Numbered from the stretch's first letter, positions 35,784-44,928 are shown. The stretch: 64,000 bases of DNA from Rhizobium sp. BK316 (GCF_014193695.1 NZ_JACHZR010000001.1:967309-1031308), one strand, 5' to 3'. Notes: generated from the letters alone by a model not told the origin. Program-made: numbers and translations.

Positions 35784-35815
35784 GCTACTTGCCCGCGATC
35801 CGTCGGGCAAGTAGC
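35784..35815 (+). terminator. Perfect 12-bp hairpin between pcaG and pcaB
   Basis: GCTACTTGCCCG, 8-nt loop, CGGGCAAGTAGC. There is no T-run after it, so it is more likely an mRNA-stabilising or partial-termination element that sets pcaB below pcaHG than a full terminator. Confidence 0.5.
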
Positions 35816-35891
35816 GTCGGCTTCGCCCTGCCCTATCTGGGTCGAGATAAGCCGACAGGCAGACCGGGATTGCGATGAAACGAGCTGCCAC

Positions 35892-36938
35892 ATGACCACA
35901 TCCCCTTTCGACCATCCCTTCCTTTCCGGCCTGCTCGGAGACACTGAAATCGTCGCCTACTTCTCAGTCGAGGCTGATATCAGGGCGATGCTCTCCTTCG
36001 AAGCGGCACTTGCACGCGCAGAAGCGACGCATGGCATCATTCCGGCGGAAGCCGCGCGAACAATCGGCGAGATCTGCGCTGGCTTTACCGCAGATGTGCA
36101 AAGCCTGAAGGCTGCAACGGCTCGGGATGGGGTCGTCATTCCGGACCTCGTCAAACAGCTCAGGAAGGTGGTCGGCAGCGAGGCCGCCGAACATGTTCAT
36201 TTCGGTGCGACCAGTCAGGATGCCATCGACACCAGCCTGATGTTGCGGCTGAAGTCCATCACCTTCCTGTTCGGCGGAAGGCTGCATGCCATCGCGACGA
36301 AACTGGCGGCGCTCGAACGCCAGTTCGGCGCCAACCGCCTGATGGGCCATACACGCATGCAGGCCGCAATCCCGATTACCGCCGCCGACCGCATTGCCGC
36401 CTGGCGGATGCCGCTGGAGACCTATCGCGACCGGCTGACGGAGCAGACCTTCCCCGTGCAATTCGGCGGTGCGGCCGGTACACTCGAAAAGCTCGGGGCC
36501 GAGGCATCCGTCGTGCGCGCCTCGCTGGCGCAGGAGCTGGGATTGGCCGATGAGCCGCAATGGCAGAGCCGCCGCAGCCGCATTGCCGATCTCGCCAATC
36601 TCTATTCGCTCATCTCCGGCAGCCTCGGCAAATTCGGGCAGGATATCGCCTTGCTCGCCGAAGCCGGCGGCGAGATCGAGCTTGCGGGTGGCGGCGCTTC
36701 CTCGGCCATGGCCCATAAGCAGAATCCGGTCGCCGCCGAAACGCTGGTCGCGCTCGCCCGCTTCAACGCAACGCAGCTCTCGGCCATCCATCATTCCCTC
36801 GTTCATGAGCAGGAGCGCTCCGGGGCGGCCTGGACACTCGAATGGCTGGTGCTGCCGCAGCTGGTCATGGCAACCGCCGCCTCGCTGCGGCTGGCGGCGG
36901 AACTTATCGGCAATATCAAGCGTCTGGGGACAGGCTGA
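35892..36938 (+). CDS. pcaB: 3-carboxy-cis,cis-muconate cycloisomerase
   Basis: A 348-residue member of the fumarase/aspartase superfamily, making gamma-carboxymuconolactone. HFGATSQDAIDTSLML is the first conserved region. The signature loop is SSAMAHKQNP, where most family members have MPHK; the Pro-to-Ala change is common in PcaB. It is shorter than the 450-residue Pseudomonas form, as usual in rhizobia. It follows pcaG by 121 bp that contain a hairpin. Confidence 0.95.
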   Translation: MTTSPFDHPFLSGLLGDTEIVAYFSVEADIRAMLSFEAALARAEATHGIIPAEAARTIGEICAGFTADVQSLKAATARDGVVIPDLVKQLRKVVGSEAAEHVHFGATSQDAIDTSLMLRLKSITFLFGGRLHAIATKLAALERQFGANRLMGHTRMQAAIPITAADRIAAWRMPLETYRDRLTEQTFPVQFGGAAGTLEKLGAEASVVRASLAQELGLADEPQWQSRRSRIADLANLYSLISGSLGKFGQDIALLAEAGGEIELAGGGASSAMAHKQNPVAAETLVALARFNATQLSAIHHSLVHEQERSGAAWTLEWLVLPQLVMATAASLRLAAELIGNIKRLGTG

Positions 36939-37000
36939 TCGCCTTTGCATGAACGCGGTAAAACCGGCTATGCAGAGGCGTTGATTTCAGGAGTGATCCC

Positions 37001-37768
37001 GTGACCTTTCCCCTCTTCGATCTTTCCGGCCGCCGCGCGCTCGTGACGGGCTCCAGCCAGGGTATCGGTTATGCGCTGGCACTCGGGCTTGCCGAACACG
37101 GCGCCTCCATCATCATCAACGGCCGCAACGCCCAGAAGGCGGAGGCCGCCGCCGAGACGATCCGCGAGCAGAAACGCCATGCCGTCAGCGCAGCCTTCGA
37201 CGTGACTGATGCGGAGGCCTGCCGCTCGGCGATTACCTATATCGAAGCCGAGATCGGCCCGATCGATATCCTCATCAACAATGCCGGCATGCAGTTCCGC
37301 ACGCCGCTGGAGAGTTTTCCGGTCGAAAAGTGGGACGAACTCTTTCGCACCAATGTCTCCAGCGTCTTCTACGTCAGCCAACCGGTCGCGCAGGCGATGA
37401 TCAGCCGCGGCCGTGGCAAGATCATCAACATCGCCTCGGTTCAGGCCGAACTCGCCCGGCCAGGTATCGCGCCCTATACGGCGACCAAGGGTGCTGTGCG
37501 CAATCTCACCCGTGGCATGGCAACCGACTGGGCAAAGCATGGCCTTCAGGTGAACGCGATTGCGCCCGGCTACTTCAAGACGCCGCTCAACCAGCCACTT
37601 GTCGATGATCCGAAATTCTCCGGCTGGCTCGAAACCCGTACACCGGCTGGCCGCTGGGGCAATGTGGAAGAGTTGGTTGGTGCGGCCGTCTTCCTGGCGT
37701 CGAACGCATCGTCCTTCGTCAACGGCCATATGCTGATGGTCGACGGTGGGATTACGGCGTCGCTCTGA
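37001..37768 (+). CDS. SDR oxidoreductase, gluconate 5-dehydrogenase-like
   Basis: A 255-residue SDR. Its start FDLSGRRALVTGSSQGIGYA, NNAGMQFRTPLESF, the active-site Ser in INIASVQ and YTATK, and the LNQPLVDDPKFSGWLETRTP segment match IdnO/Gno-type gluconate 5-dehydrogenases that interconvert gluconate and 5-ketogluconate. GTG start at 37001 with AGGAGTG 6 nt upstream. It is 62 bp after pcaB and may be a read-through rider on the pca transcript, but it has no known role there. Confidence 0.9.
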   Translation: MTFPLFDLSGRRALVTGSSQGIGYALALGLAEHGASIIINGRNAQKAEAAAETIREQKRHAVSAAFDVTDAEACRSAITYIEAEIGPIDILINNAGMQFRTPLESFPVEKWDELFRTNVSSVFYVSQPVAQAMISRGRGKIINIASVQAELARPGIAPYTATKGAVRNLTRGMATDWAKHGLQVNAIAPGYFKTPLNQPLVDDPKFSGWLETRTPAGRWGNVEELVGAAVFLASNASSFVNGHMLMVDGGITASL

Positions 37769-37770
37769 GG

Positions 37771-37980
37771 TTAATCGCCTCCACCGTCACCACCGCCGTC
37801 GCCTCCATCACCGCAATCAAAACTCATTTCGAGGCCGCCTTCGGCTTGGCCACGAACGGAACGCCTGGAAAACCGAAGGTGCGCCCACCAAACAGGGTTC
37901 CAGGACAAGAATACGGCAAATGCGACGATGAGGATGAAAACGATCACGAGGCCTATAAGGATTGCAGTGACTGGAGCCAT
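37771..37980 (-). CDS. Small membrane protein with Gly/Asp repeat tail
   Basis: A 69-residue protein: one strong membrane helix (TAILIGLVIVFILIVAFAVF), a basic Trp-rich patch (SWNPVWWAHLRFSRRS), then an acidic glycine tail CGDGGDGGGDGGGD. TTTGGAG lies 5 nt before the ATG at 37980. Convergent with the SDR gene, whose stop is 2 bp away. Such tails resemble those of some envelope small proteins, but I do not know a family. Confidence 0.6.
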   Translation of the reverse strand: MAPVTAILIGLVIVFILIVAFAVFLSWNPVWWAHLRFSRRSVRGQAEGGLEMSFDCGDGGDGGGDGGGD

Positions 37981-38433
37981 GTTCACTCCAAAGGTTGCGC
38001 AAGGAAATTATCTCAGCGATTTCCGCGAGAAACAAGAACATCTCGATTTTGAGCACGATATGACAAAGACGAGCTTTCGCTGCCGCGAGCGTGCTTCGGC
38101 TGCCGGCCATCTCCGACGCGGTTTCCTTGCCGTTTCGCGGCTTTAGCATCGCCAAAAACAGGCGGATTTGCATTTTCGGTCGCGCGCAACCATTTAAGAT
38201 GCATGATCCGCGGAAATGTCGCGACCTCGCTCACGCCGGAACGTTTACAGAAAACGAACCATACCGGCTTGCATTCTGAGCCAAAAGCCGATTGCTTAGG
38301 AAAATCTACTTCTTCTTCGGCTAGCCGTTGGAAGAGTGCGAGGGGATATAGGCAAACCCGTGGAATTCTGCAGCTTCGCATCGGGATCGATGGTGACTAC
38401 GATGACGAAGCGGGAAAGCTGGTTTGAAGGAAG
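37981..38433. other. Non-coding stretch of 450 bp
   Basis: Between divergent genes. Short overlapping open frames occur on both strands, without ribosome-binding sites or family features. GGAAC at 38242 has no TT at the EcfG spacing. I see no RNA gene or clear promoter. Confidence 0.4.
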
Positions 38434-39264
38434 ATGAGTAACGATCTGTTTCAGGTAAAATTTTGGGGCGTACGGGGGAGCATTCCCGTGTCAGGCCCGG
38501 AATTTGACCGCTATGGAGGCAACACCTCCTGCATTGAAATCCGCTGCGGCCAGCACCGGATGCTGTTCGACGCGGGCTCTGGCCTGCGTGAAGCCGGCCT
38601 GTCGCTCATTGCTGATGAAGTCCACGATGTGGATCTCTTCTTCAGCCACTGCCACTATGATCACATCATCGGCCTGCCCTTCTTCAAGGCGATCTACTAC
38701 CCGTCGATCAACGTCAACATCTGGTCCGGCCATCTGGACGGCAAGATGACCACGCGCGAGATGGTCGAGCAGTTCATCAGCCCGCCCTGGTTCCCTGTGA
38801 AGACCGACATCTGTCAGGCGACGATGAATTTCCGTGATTTCCATGCCGGCCAGACACTGACCCCGCATGATGGTGTGGAGATGCAGACCTATATGCTGAA
38901 CCATCCGGGCGGTGCGATCGGCTATCGCATCCATTGGAAAGGGCGCATCATATCGCTGATCTACGACATCGAGCACACGCCGGGTAGCTACGATCCGGTG
39001 GCGCTGGAGATGATGAAGGACGCCGATCTCGTCGTCTACGACTGCACCTATAATGAAGACGAGATGCAGCGCTTCAAAGGGTTTGGCCATTCCACGTGGC
39101 AGCACGGTACCGAACTTGCAAAAATGGCGGGCGCGAAGCGCTTCGCCCTGTTCCATCATGCGCCCTCGCGCACCGATGAACAGCTCGCTGTCATGGAAAG
39201 CCAGGCGCAGGCCGCCTTTGCCGGTGCCTTTGCCGCCCGTGACAATCAGGTCATCGACATCTGA
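38434..39264 (+). CDS. Metallo-beta-lactamase-fold hydrolase
   Basis: A 276-residue metal hydrolase. The first strand KFWGVRGSIPVSGPEFDRYG with GGNTSC is typical of the RNase Z/PhnP-like branch. The metal motif HCHYDH is at 72-77, followed by LNHPGGAIGYRI, YDIEH and FHHAPSRTD with further ligands. Many members act on cyclic phosphodiesters or coenzyme-like substrates. Given three cyclase-fold proteins nearby, a phosphodiesterase role is worth testing, but it is not shown. It overlaps the convergent deacetylase gene by 19 bp. Confidence 0.9.
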   Translation: MSNDLFQVKFWGVRGSIPVSGPEFDRYGGNTSCIEIRCGQHRMLFDAGSGLREAGLSLIADEVHDVDLFFSHCHYDHIIGLPFFKAIYYPSINVNIWSGHLDGKMTTREMVEQFISPPWFPVKTDICQATMNFRDFHAGQTLTPHDGVEMQTYMLNHPGGAIGYRIHWKGRIISLIYDIEHTPGSYDPVALEMMKDADLVVYDCTYNEDEMQRFKGFGHSTWQHGTELAKMAGAKRFALFHHAPSRTDEQLAVMESQAQAAFAGAFAARDNQVIDI

Positions 39265-40013
39265 TCCTGTACGAGCGCGGCTGCCGAGACCCATTCTACT
39301 GCGGGATGGCCCGAAGTCGCCTCGAAGAGCTCGGCAAGGAAATCCCACGCCGCCGCATCATGCACCAAGTGATGCGCGAGCACGCCGATCGGTTCGCTGC
39401 TGCCCTCGAACCTGTCCTGCAATTCGGCAACCAGTTCGCCGATCAGGTCTGCCATGGGCCGGCCGCCGCGCGTACCGTGCCAGTCCATGAGGTCGACATG
39501 GGAATTGACGATGGCGAGCGGGCTTTCTCCCTTGACGCGTCCGTAAGTCGAAAGGGCTTCAAAGCCGAGCGCCGGCAGCTTGGGAATGAGGCCCTTGTCG
39601 ATGCGGTTCCAGGGCGGAACCAGCATGGCTAGAAAGCGTGTCGGGTAAAGACCCTTCAGCTTCAGGAAGCCTTCGTAGAGTTCACCGAGAATGGTTTCTT
39701 CCAGACGCGCTCCGCCGAGCTCCTGCTTCTTGTCGTCAGGTCCGGCATGATTGTGATGCGCCCAGCCGTGAACCGCCACGCTGACATGCGCTTCGCCCGC
39801 AAGCCGCTGAGCCAGCGGCGCGTCGGTAAAGGCCGGAATGACCGCAAGCGTGACGGGGATGCCGTAGCTTTTCGTTTCGGAGAGCAGCCGCTCCAGCGCC
39901 GCCGTCGGCTCGATCGCATCGTCATCCCGCAGCCAAAGCCGCGCCACGCGGCCAGCGGCGCGCCAGCGCTCCAGTTCCCGATACAATGGCTCGTGGATGG
40001 TGCTATCGATCAT
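39246..40013 (-). CDS. Polysaccharide deacetylase-like protein
   Basis: A 255-residue protein of the NodB/CE4-like (beta/alpha)7 fold. LWLRDDDAIEPTAALERLL gives the Asp pair of motif 1 and VAVHGWAHHNHAG the HxxxH metal motif 2. VPPWNRID replaces the RxPY motif. The ATG at 40013 has AGGAG 6 nt upstream and overlaps the end of the glycosyltransferase gene. Acts on an N- or O-acetylated sugar, probably together with that transferase. Substrate unknown. Confidence 0.85.
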   Translation of the reverse strand: MIDSTIHEPLYRELERWRAAGRVARLWLRDDDAIEPTAALERLLSETKSYGIPVTLAVIPAFTDAPLAQRLAGEAHVSVAVHGWAHHNHAGPDDKKQELGGARLEETILGELYEGFLKLKGLYPTRFLAMLVPPWNRIDKGLIPKLPALGFEALSTYGRVKGESPLAIVNSHVDLMDWHGTRGGRPMADLIGELVAELQDRFEGSSEPIGVLAHHLVHDAAAWDFLAELFEATSGHPAVEWVSAAALVQDQMSMT

Positions 40014-41097
40014 GTGCAGCTCCTGCATGATTGCATAGGATCAAATCCAGTTCTTTCGCCGCGCCGGCTAGCGAACGCTCGTCGATGACGAAGCGACGGG
40101 CCGCGGATGCCATGGCGTCACGGCGCCCCCGGTCATCCAGCAGTCCGGCAATGGCCCGCGCATAGGCTTTCATATCGCCATCAGGCGTCAATAGGCCGGT
40201 CATATCGGCCTCCACCACGGCAGGCACGCCGGCGGTCTTCAGCGCCACAACAGGAAGGCCCGCCGCCTGCGCTTCGAGATAGGCAAGTCCATAGGCTTCG
40301 CCGCAACCCGGCCAGACATAGATGCTGCCCTTCGCCAACAGTACGGCAATCTCTTCCGGTTCCCTTTGGCCAAGCCAATCGATACGGCCGGGCGCAAAGC
40401 CGGCAAACAGGGCCTCTACCTCAGCCCGCAGCGGACCGTCACCGATGATGCCGAGTGTCCATGGACGCTCCGCGATCATGGAGAGTGCCGTGGCGAGCAT
40501 CTTGTAGCTCTCCATCTTGTCGCCGGCCCGCATCATGGCCACGGTCATCAAGCGTTGCGGATTGGGGGCGGGCGTTATCGCCTCGAAGAGCGTTGTGTCG
40601 ATGAAGGGCTTAATTCCGGCGACACGCGCTTCGGGAAAGACGTCTTCCAGTCCTTTCCGGTCGCGTTCGGTGAAGGCGATATTGACCGCCGCCTGACGGA
40701 TCGCGTCCCCCACCGGTTTCTGGAAGAAGGCCCAGCCCAGCCCATCACGTTTGCGCGAGTAGGAGGCTTCGGCCGTGACATAGGGAATGGCGAATTGCTC
40801 CGCGATGGCGGGGCCGAGGAGATCGGGGGATTTGTAATAGGGATGATAGCAGAACCAGAGTTCCGGCCTCGGCTCCTCCCGCCATTTGCGCCGCAGCCGC
40901 TCGAGTTCGCCATCCGCCTTCGCCAGAACCTCAGCCGCCGCCTCCGGCGTGCCGGCATGGACACGGAATTCGGACACGACCTCGACAGAATGGCCAGCCA
41001 TCCCCAGCGCCCGGATCAACAGCCGCGCCATCAGCCGGTCGCCTGAGGGCACTGGATGATCAGGCGATTTCATCGGCGCGTAGAAAGCGATCCGCAT
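40003..41097 (-). CDS. Glycosyltransferase family 4 protein
   Basis: A 364-residue GT-B enzyme. The N-terminal start is RIAFYAPMKSPDHPVPSGDR with a Gly-rich loop. The C-terminal donor site shows GIIGDGPLRAEVEAL and PGCGEAYGLAYLEAQAAGLP with the E-x7-E motif. ATG at 41097 with GGAG 7 nt upstream. Its stop overlaps the deacetylase start by 11 nt, so the pair is one operon, presumably modifying a surface glycan. Sugar unknown. Confidence 0.92.
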   Translation of the reverse strand: MRIAFYAPMKSPDHPVPSGDRLMARLLIRALGMAGHSVEVVSEFRVHAGTPEAAAEVLAKADGELERLRRKWREEPRPELWFCYHPYYKSPDLLGPAIAEQFAIPYVTAEASYSRKRDGLGWAFFQKPVGDAIRQAAVNIAFTERDRKGLEDVFPEARVAGIKPFIDTTLFEAITPAPNPQRLMTVAMMRAGDKMESYKMLATALSMIAERPWTLGIIGDGPLRAEVEALFAGFAPGRIDWLGQREPEEIAVLLAKGSIYVWPGCGEAYGLAYLEAQAAGLPVVALKTAGVPAVVEADMTGLLTPDGDMKAYARAIAGLLDDRGRRDAMASAARRFVIDERSLAGAAKELDLILCNHAGAAHDR

Positions 41098-41289
41098 CGC
41101 GACACTCCGCTGACGACAGTGTGTTTCCAATCGGCGCTCGCGCCGTAAGCGAAAATTTCCGCTATTGTCACTATCCTTGAACGATACAGGCAGGCATACC
41201 GAAGCGATCGTGATTAGACGAGACGATAATTCCGCCCTTTTTCGTCTTCTCTAGTGCATTTGCGATTTGAGCTTCAAGAACAGGAATTG

Positions 41290-43005
41290 ATGACGACGGT
41301 CTTGGCCACAGGGGTTTTTTCGGAGCGCACGATCAGGAAGGCCAGGCTCGGTTCCGGCCTTGTCTTGTTCGTCTTCATCATCCTGCATATGTCGAACCAT
41401 GCATTGGGACTCGTTTCGCTGACGGCAGCTGATGATGCGCGCCGGCTGTTTCTGGCGATCTGGCGCAATCCGGTCGGCACTATTCTCTTCTACGGCGCGG
41501 TCCTCGTCCATATGACGCTGGTGCTGCGCGGGCTCTATATGCGCCGCAGCCTCGTCATGCCGAAAAACGAGATGGCACAGATCGTTCTCGGCCTTTTGAT
41601 CCCGCTGCTGCTCATCGACCATGTCGTCGGTACGCGTATCGTCCATGCACTCTACAGCTATACCGACAATTACGAGACGATCGTTCGCACGCTCTGGATC
41701 AACGCCCCTGATAATGGCGTGCGCCAGACTTTCGCGCTGCTCGCCGTCTGGATCCACGGCTGTATCGGCATACATTTCTGGCTGCGCTATCGGCCCTGGT
41801 ACGACAATTCCTCATCGCTGCTTCTGGCGATCGCCATCCTTCTGCCGGTGCTGGCGCTGCTCGGTTTCGTCGAGATGGGCCGCACGCTGTCCGATCCCTC
41901 CTACATCGAGTCAGAATCCGGCCACTACGAAGAAGCGATCAATACCCGCTATTACAACGATCCCGAGGCGCGCGAGCAAATCGCGACGATTCGCGCCGGG
42001 CTCTACGGCAGCTTCTCCGCAACGCTGGCCCTCGTCATCCTGGCACGGGCGCGCCGCAGGCTGAAAGAGCGGGCGAACCAAGTTGCGGTTCACTATCCCG
42101 GCGGCGAGACGGTGCGCGTGCCCCGCGGCTTCACCGTGCTGGAAGCAAGCAGGCTTGGCGGTCTGCCGCACTATTCGGTCTGCGGCGGCAAGGGCCAGTG
42201 CTCCACCTGCCGCGTGCAGATCCTCGGCGATTACTGGACCCTGCCGCCGCCCGACAAGCTGGAGCAGACGACGCTGAAGCGCATCAATGCGGCATCCGAT
42301 GTGCGCCTCGCCTGTCAGCTCCGCCCGGATAAGGACTTGACCGTCGCGCCGCTGCTCGTGCCGCAGACAGAGGCTGCCCTTCCCGCCAACAGCCAGGAAA
42401 CCAGCCCCGGCCGCGAGCGCGAGATCGCCGTGCTCTTCTGCGACATGCGCCATTTCACTACGCTGACCGAAACCCGCCTGCCCTTCGACGTCGTCTTCCT
42501 GCTCAACCGCTATTTCGGGATCGTCGGCAAGGCAGTGGAACAGGCCGGCGGACGGCTCGACAAATTCATCGGCGACGGCGCTATGGCACTCTTCGGCCTC
42601 AACACCACGCCTGAGGAAGCCTGCCGGCAGGCGGTAGCAGCCGCAACCACGATTGTTGCCGAGGTGGAGAAGCTCGCCGCCGAACTTTCCGACGAACTGC
42701 CTCTGCCGCTGCAGATCGTCATCGGCATCCATGCCGGCCCGGCCGTGGTCGGCACGATGGGCTATGGGCGTGTGCGCAGCCTGACTGCCGTCGGCGATAC
42801 GGTCAATGTGGCAAGCCGCCTGGAAACCGCGGCCAAGGAACTCAATGCCGCTATCGTCATTTCCGAGCCGGTCGCGATGCGCGCCGGCATCGATCCGGAA
42901 ACGGTCGAAAGCTGCGAAATCAATGTGCGCGGCCGGGCACTCCCCTTGAAAGTCTATGTCGTTCCGAGAGAGAAAGCGGCTGAACCGCTCAAGGAAAGAC
43001 AATAA
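41290..43005 (+). CDS. cyaC: Membrane class III adenylate cyclase with haem-b anchor and 2Fe-2S domain
   Basis: A 571-residue protein matching the domain order of Sinorhizobium CyaC. Residues 20-255 hold six helices of the succinate-dehydrogenase-anchor type with candidate haem ligands H33, H37, H74, H111, H119, H156 and H162. Residues 264-355 form a ferredoxin domain with C298, C304, C307 and C342. The cyclase domain follows, with metal ligands D385 and D429, base-recognising K425 and D503, and transition-state N506 and R510. CyaC is a quinone/redox-responsive cyclase, so this protein probably turns respiratory redox state into cAMP. ATG at 41290 follows AGGA. The next gene starts on its stop codon. 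Confidence 0.93.
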   Translation: MTTVLATGVFSERTIRKARLGSGLVLFVFIILHMSNHALGLVSLTAADDARRLFLAIWRNPVGTILFYGAVLVHMTLVLRGLYMRRSLVMPKNEMAQIVLGLLIPLLLIDHVVGTRIVHALYSYTDNYETIVRTLWINAPDNGVRQTFALLAVWIHGCIGIHFWLRYRPWYDNSSSLLLAIAILLPVLALLGFVEMGRTLSDPSYIESESGHYEEAINTRYYNDPEAREQIATIRAGLYGSFSATLALVILARARRRLKERANQVAVHYPGGETVRVPRGFTVLEASRLGGLPHYSVCGGKGQCSTCRVQILGDYWTLPPPDKLEQTTLKRINAASDVRLACQLRPDKDLTVAPLLVPQTEAALPANSQETSPGREREIAVLFCDMRHFTTLTETRLPFDVVFLLNRYFGIVGKAVEQAGGRLDKFIGDGAMALFGLNTTPEEACRQAVAAATTIVAEVEKLAAELSDELPLPLQIVIGIHAGPAVVGTMGYGRVRSLTAVGDTVNVASRLETAAKELNAAIVISEPVAMRAGIDPETVESCEINVRGRALPLKVYVVPREKAAEPLKERQ

Positions 43006-43883
43006 TGTCCGGCCAGGCATGGCTTACCGCCAAATATTGGAAGCGCCGTTTGCGCAAGGCGCGCGATGCGCTGGCCACGCGTTTCTTCAATACCCGCTTT
43101 GGCCGCCGGCTGCTGATCGAAAATATCGGGCCGCGCGTCACCTCGATGACGGTCGATGCCGGCGATCACCTGATGAGTTTTTCACCTGCCGACTATATCG
43201 GCCGCAAGGTCTTCCGGAAGGGCCATTTCGAACGCGAGGCCGTCGACCGGCTGCTCGTGATCCTGCGCGAGCGCGGCCTGCTGAAAAAGGACAGCATGCT
43301 GCTGGAGATCGGCGGCAATATCGGCACACAGACAGTCTATTTTGCGCTTGCCCGCGCATTTGCTGGAATCGTCAGCGTCGAGCCGGACCCGCGCAATTTC
43401 CGTCTTCTGGAACAGAATATCCGCCAGAACGGCCTTATCGACACGGTGCGCCTCGTCAACTGCGCCGCCGGCGAAGGTGAAGGCCAGATCGACTTCTTCC
43501 TGAACGGCGCCAATCACGGCAAGAGCAGCGCCATCCGCCAGAGCGCCAGCGACCGGAAGATCACCGTTCCGGTGCGGTCTGTGACCGGCATCCTCGACAG
43601 ACTCGGCATCGACCAAGCGGCCATCGGCCTCGTCTGGATGGACATCGAAGGGTATGAGCCGGTTGCCTGCCGCTCGATGCTGCCGCTGCTTGCCCGCCGC
43701 GCGCCTCTCTATATGGAATTCACGCCGCTCTTTTACGGCCCCGAGGGCACGAAAGCCTTCATTCGTACGCTCGCCGGCTTCTACGAGGATTGTCTCGTCG
43801 TCTTCGAGGACGGCGAGAAGGAGATGAAAGTCCGTGATCTGCCGGGCGAATTCGATCAATATGACGTGCTGTTCCTGCCTTAG
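43005..43883 (+). CDS. FkbM-family methyltransferase
   Basis: A 292-residue SAM-dependent methyltransferase. The SAM motif is LLEIGGNIGTQTVYFA with acidic E in VSVEPDP. The FkbM hallmark is VWMDIEGYEP. FkbM enzymes O-methylate sugars or secondary metabolites. The start codon overlaps the cyaC stop (TAATG), so translation is coupled to the cyclase; the functional link is unclear. No signal peptide, probably cytoplasmic. Confidence 0.92.
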   Translation: MSGQAWLTAKYWKRRLRKARDALATRFFNTRFGRRLLIENIGPRVTSMTVDAGDHLMSFSPADYIGRKVFRKGHFEREAVDRLLVILRERGLLKKDSMLLEIGGNIGTQTVYFALARAFAGIVSVEPDPRNFRLLEQNIRQNGLIDTVRLVNCAAGEGEGQIDFFLNGANHGKSSAIRQSASDRKITVPVRSVTGILDRLGIDQAAIGLVWMDIEGYEPVACRSMLPLLARRAPLYMEFTPLFYGPEGTKAFIRTLAGFYEDCLVVFEDGEKEMKVRDLPGEFDQYDVLFLP

Positions 43884-43894
43884 ACCGAAGAAGG

Positions 43895-43936
43895 GCATGT
43901 CGTCCGAAAACCGCTCACGCTTTTCGGCGTCGTGCT
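43895..43936. repeat. Palindromic intergenic element of the dispersed rhizobial type
   Basis: GCATGTCGTCCGAAAA, loop of about 10 nt, then TTTTCGGCGTCGTGC: an imperfect hairpin. It has the look of short palindromes scattered between genes in Rhizobiales. It sits between convergent genes and may also end transcription. No other copy was noticed in this window. Confidence 0.45.
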
Positions 43937-43950
43937 CCAGGCGCCAGAGG

Positions 43951-44856
43951 CTACGGTGCAGACTGCATCACCAGCGATTGATGGCAATGTACACCGGCGA
44001 GGACGCCTGAGGCGGAGGCGAGCGTGGCGTTGTGCATGGCACTTGCCGCATCGCCGGCGGCAAAGACGCCTCTGACGGTCGTCTCTTTGTTATCGCCGGT
44101 CCGGATGACCGGCCCGAGCGGACCGTCGTCGAAGGCACAGCCAAGCTGCTCGGCAATCGGGCTTGCCATCGCCGTTTTCGCTGCGACAAAAACGGCGTCC
44201 AGCGGCACGACCCGGCCGTCGGTCAGGCGGACGGCCTCAAGCTTCGGATTGTCGCCCAATAATTCGACGATAGGACTGCGCTCGATCCGAACACCGCGCG
44301 CGGTCATCCGCGCCAGTTGCTCTTCATCGGGCTCGAACAAGGCCTGGGTGAAGTAGGTCGTTTCTCCCCAGTCGGGAAGCAGCATGGCCGCATGCGCTGA
44401 AAGCGGAAGGGTTGCGAGAACGCCAAGTGCACCGCCACTCACTTCATAACCGTGACAATAAGGGCAGTGCAGCACGGAACGGCCCCATCGATCCCGCAGG
44501 CCGGGGATCTCAGGCAGTGAGTCGCTGATACCGGTCGCCAGGACGATGCGCGCGGCCCTTTCTTCGCCACCACCCTTGATGCCGATCACGAATTCATCTC
44601 CATCGGCGCGCGCCTGAACAACTTCCCCGTCGCGGATAGTGATGGTCGGATAAAGCGAAAGCTGCCGCTTTCCCTCCCGCATGATCGCCGCCGGTGTCTG
44701 GCCGTCCTGGCCCAGGAAGCCATGTGACGCGTGCGAAAACCGATTGCGCGGTGCGCCTGCATCGATCAGCAGAACACGGCGTCGCGCCCGGGCAAGCTGC
44801 ATGGCTGCGGACAGGCCAGCGAAATTTCCGCCGATGACGATGACCTCGAATGACAT
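43951..44856 (-). CDS. Thioredoxin reductase-like FAD/NAD(P)-dependent oxidoreductase
   Basis: A 301-residue flavoprotein. FAD motif VIVIGGNFAGLSAAMQLARA, redox-active C131-P-Y-C134 (LHCPYCHGYE), and the second FAD motif GVFAAGDAAS near the end. CPYC in place of CATC is found in the group linked with Rrf2 regulators rather than in housekeeping TrxB. ATG at 44856 follows AAGGAGAGG. It is divergent from an Rrf2 gene, with a palindrome between, so it is probably redox-induced. Confidence 0.92.
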   Translation of the reverse strand: MSFEVIVIGGNFAGLSAAMQLARARRRVLLIDAGAPRNRFSHASHGFLGQDGQTPAAIMREGKRQLSLYPTITIRDGEVVQARADGDEFVIGIKGGGEERAARIVLATGISDSLPEIPGLRDRWGRSVLHCPYCHGYEVSGGALGVLATLPLSAHAAMLLPDWGETTYFTQALFEPDEEQLARMTARGVRIERSPIVELLGDNPKLEAVRLTDGRVVPLDAVFVAAKTAMASPIAEQLGCAFDDGPLGPVIRTGDNKETTVRGVFAAGDAASAMHNATLASASGVLAGVHCHQSLVMQSAP

Positions 44857-44908
44857 GGACCTCTCCTTTGACGTCGCCTCAATCATGAAGCAACATAAGT
44901 TACATGAA

Positions 44909-44928
44909 ATGATGCAGTCAAGCATCAT
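44909..44928. promoter_or_regulatory. Palindromic operator between the reductase and Rrf2 genes
   Basis: ATGATGC, 6 nt, GCATCAT: perfect 7-bp arms. Outside these, ACATGAA and ATGTTAC extend the symmetry imperfectly to about 44897-44934. It lies midway between the two start codons, as expected for an Rrf2-type autoregulated site. Confidence 0.6.
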
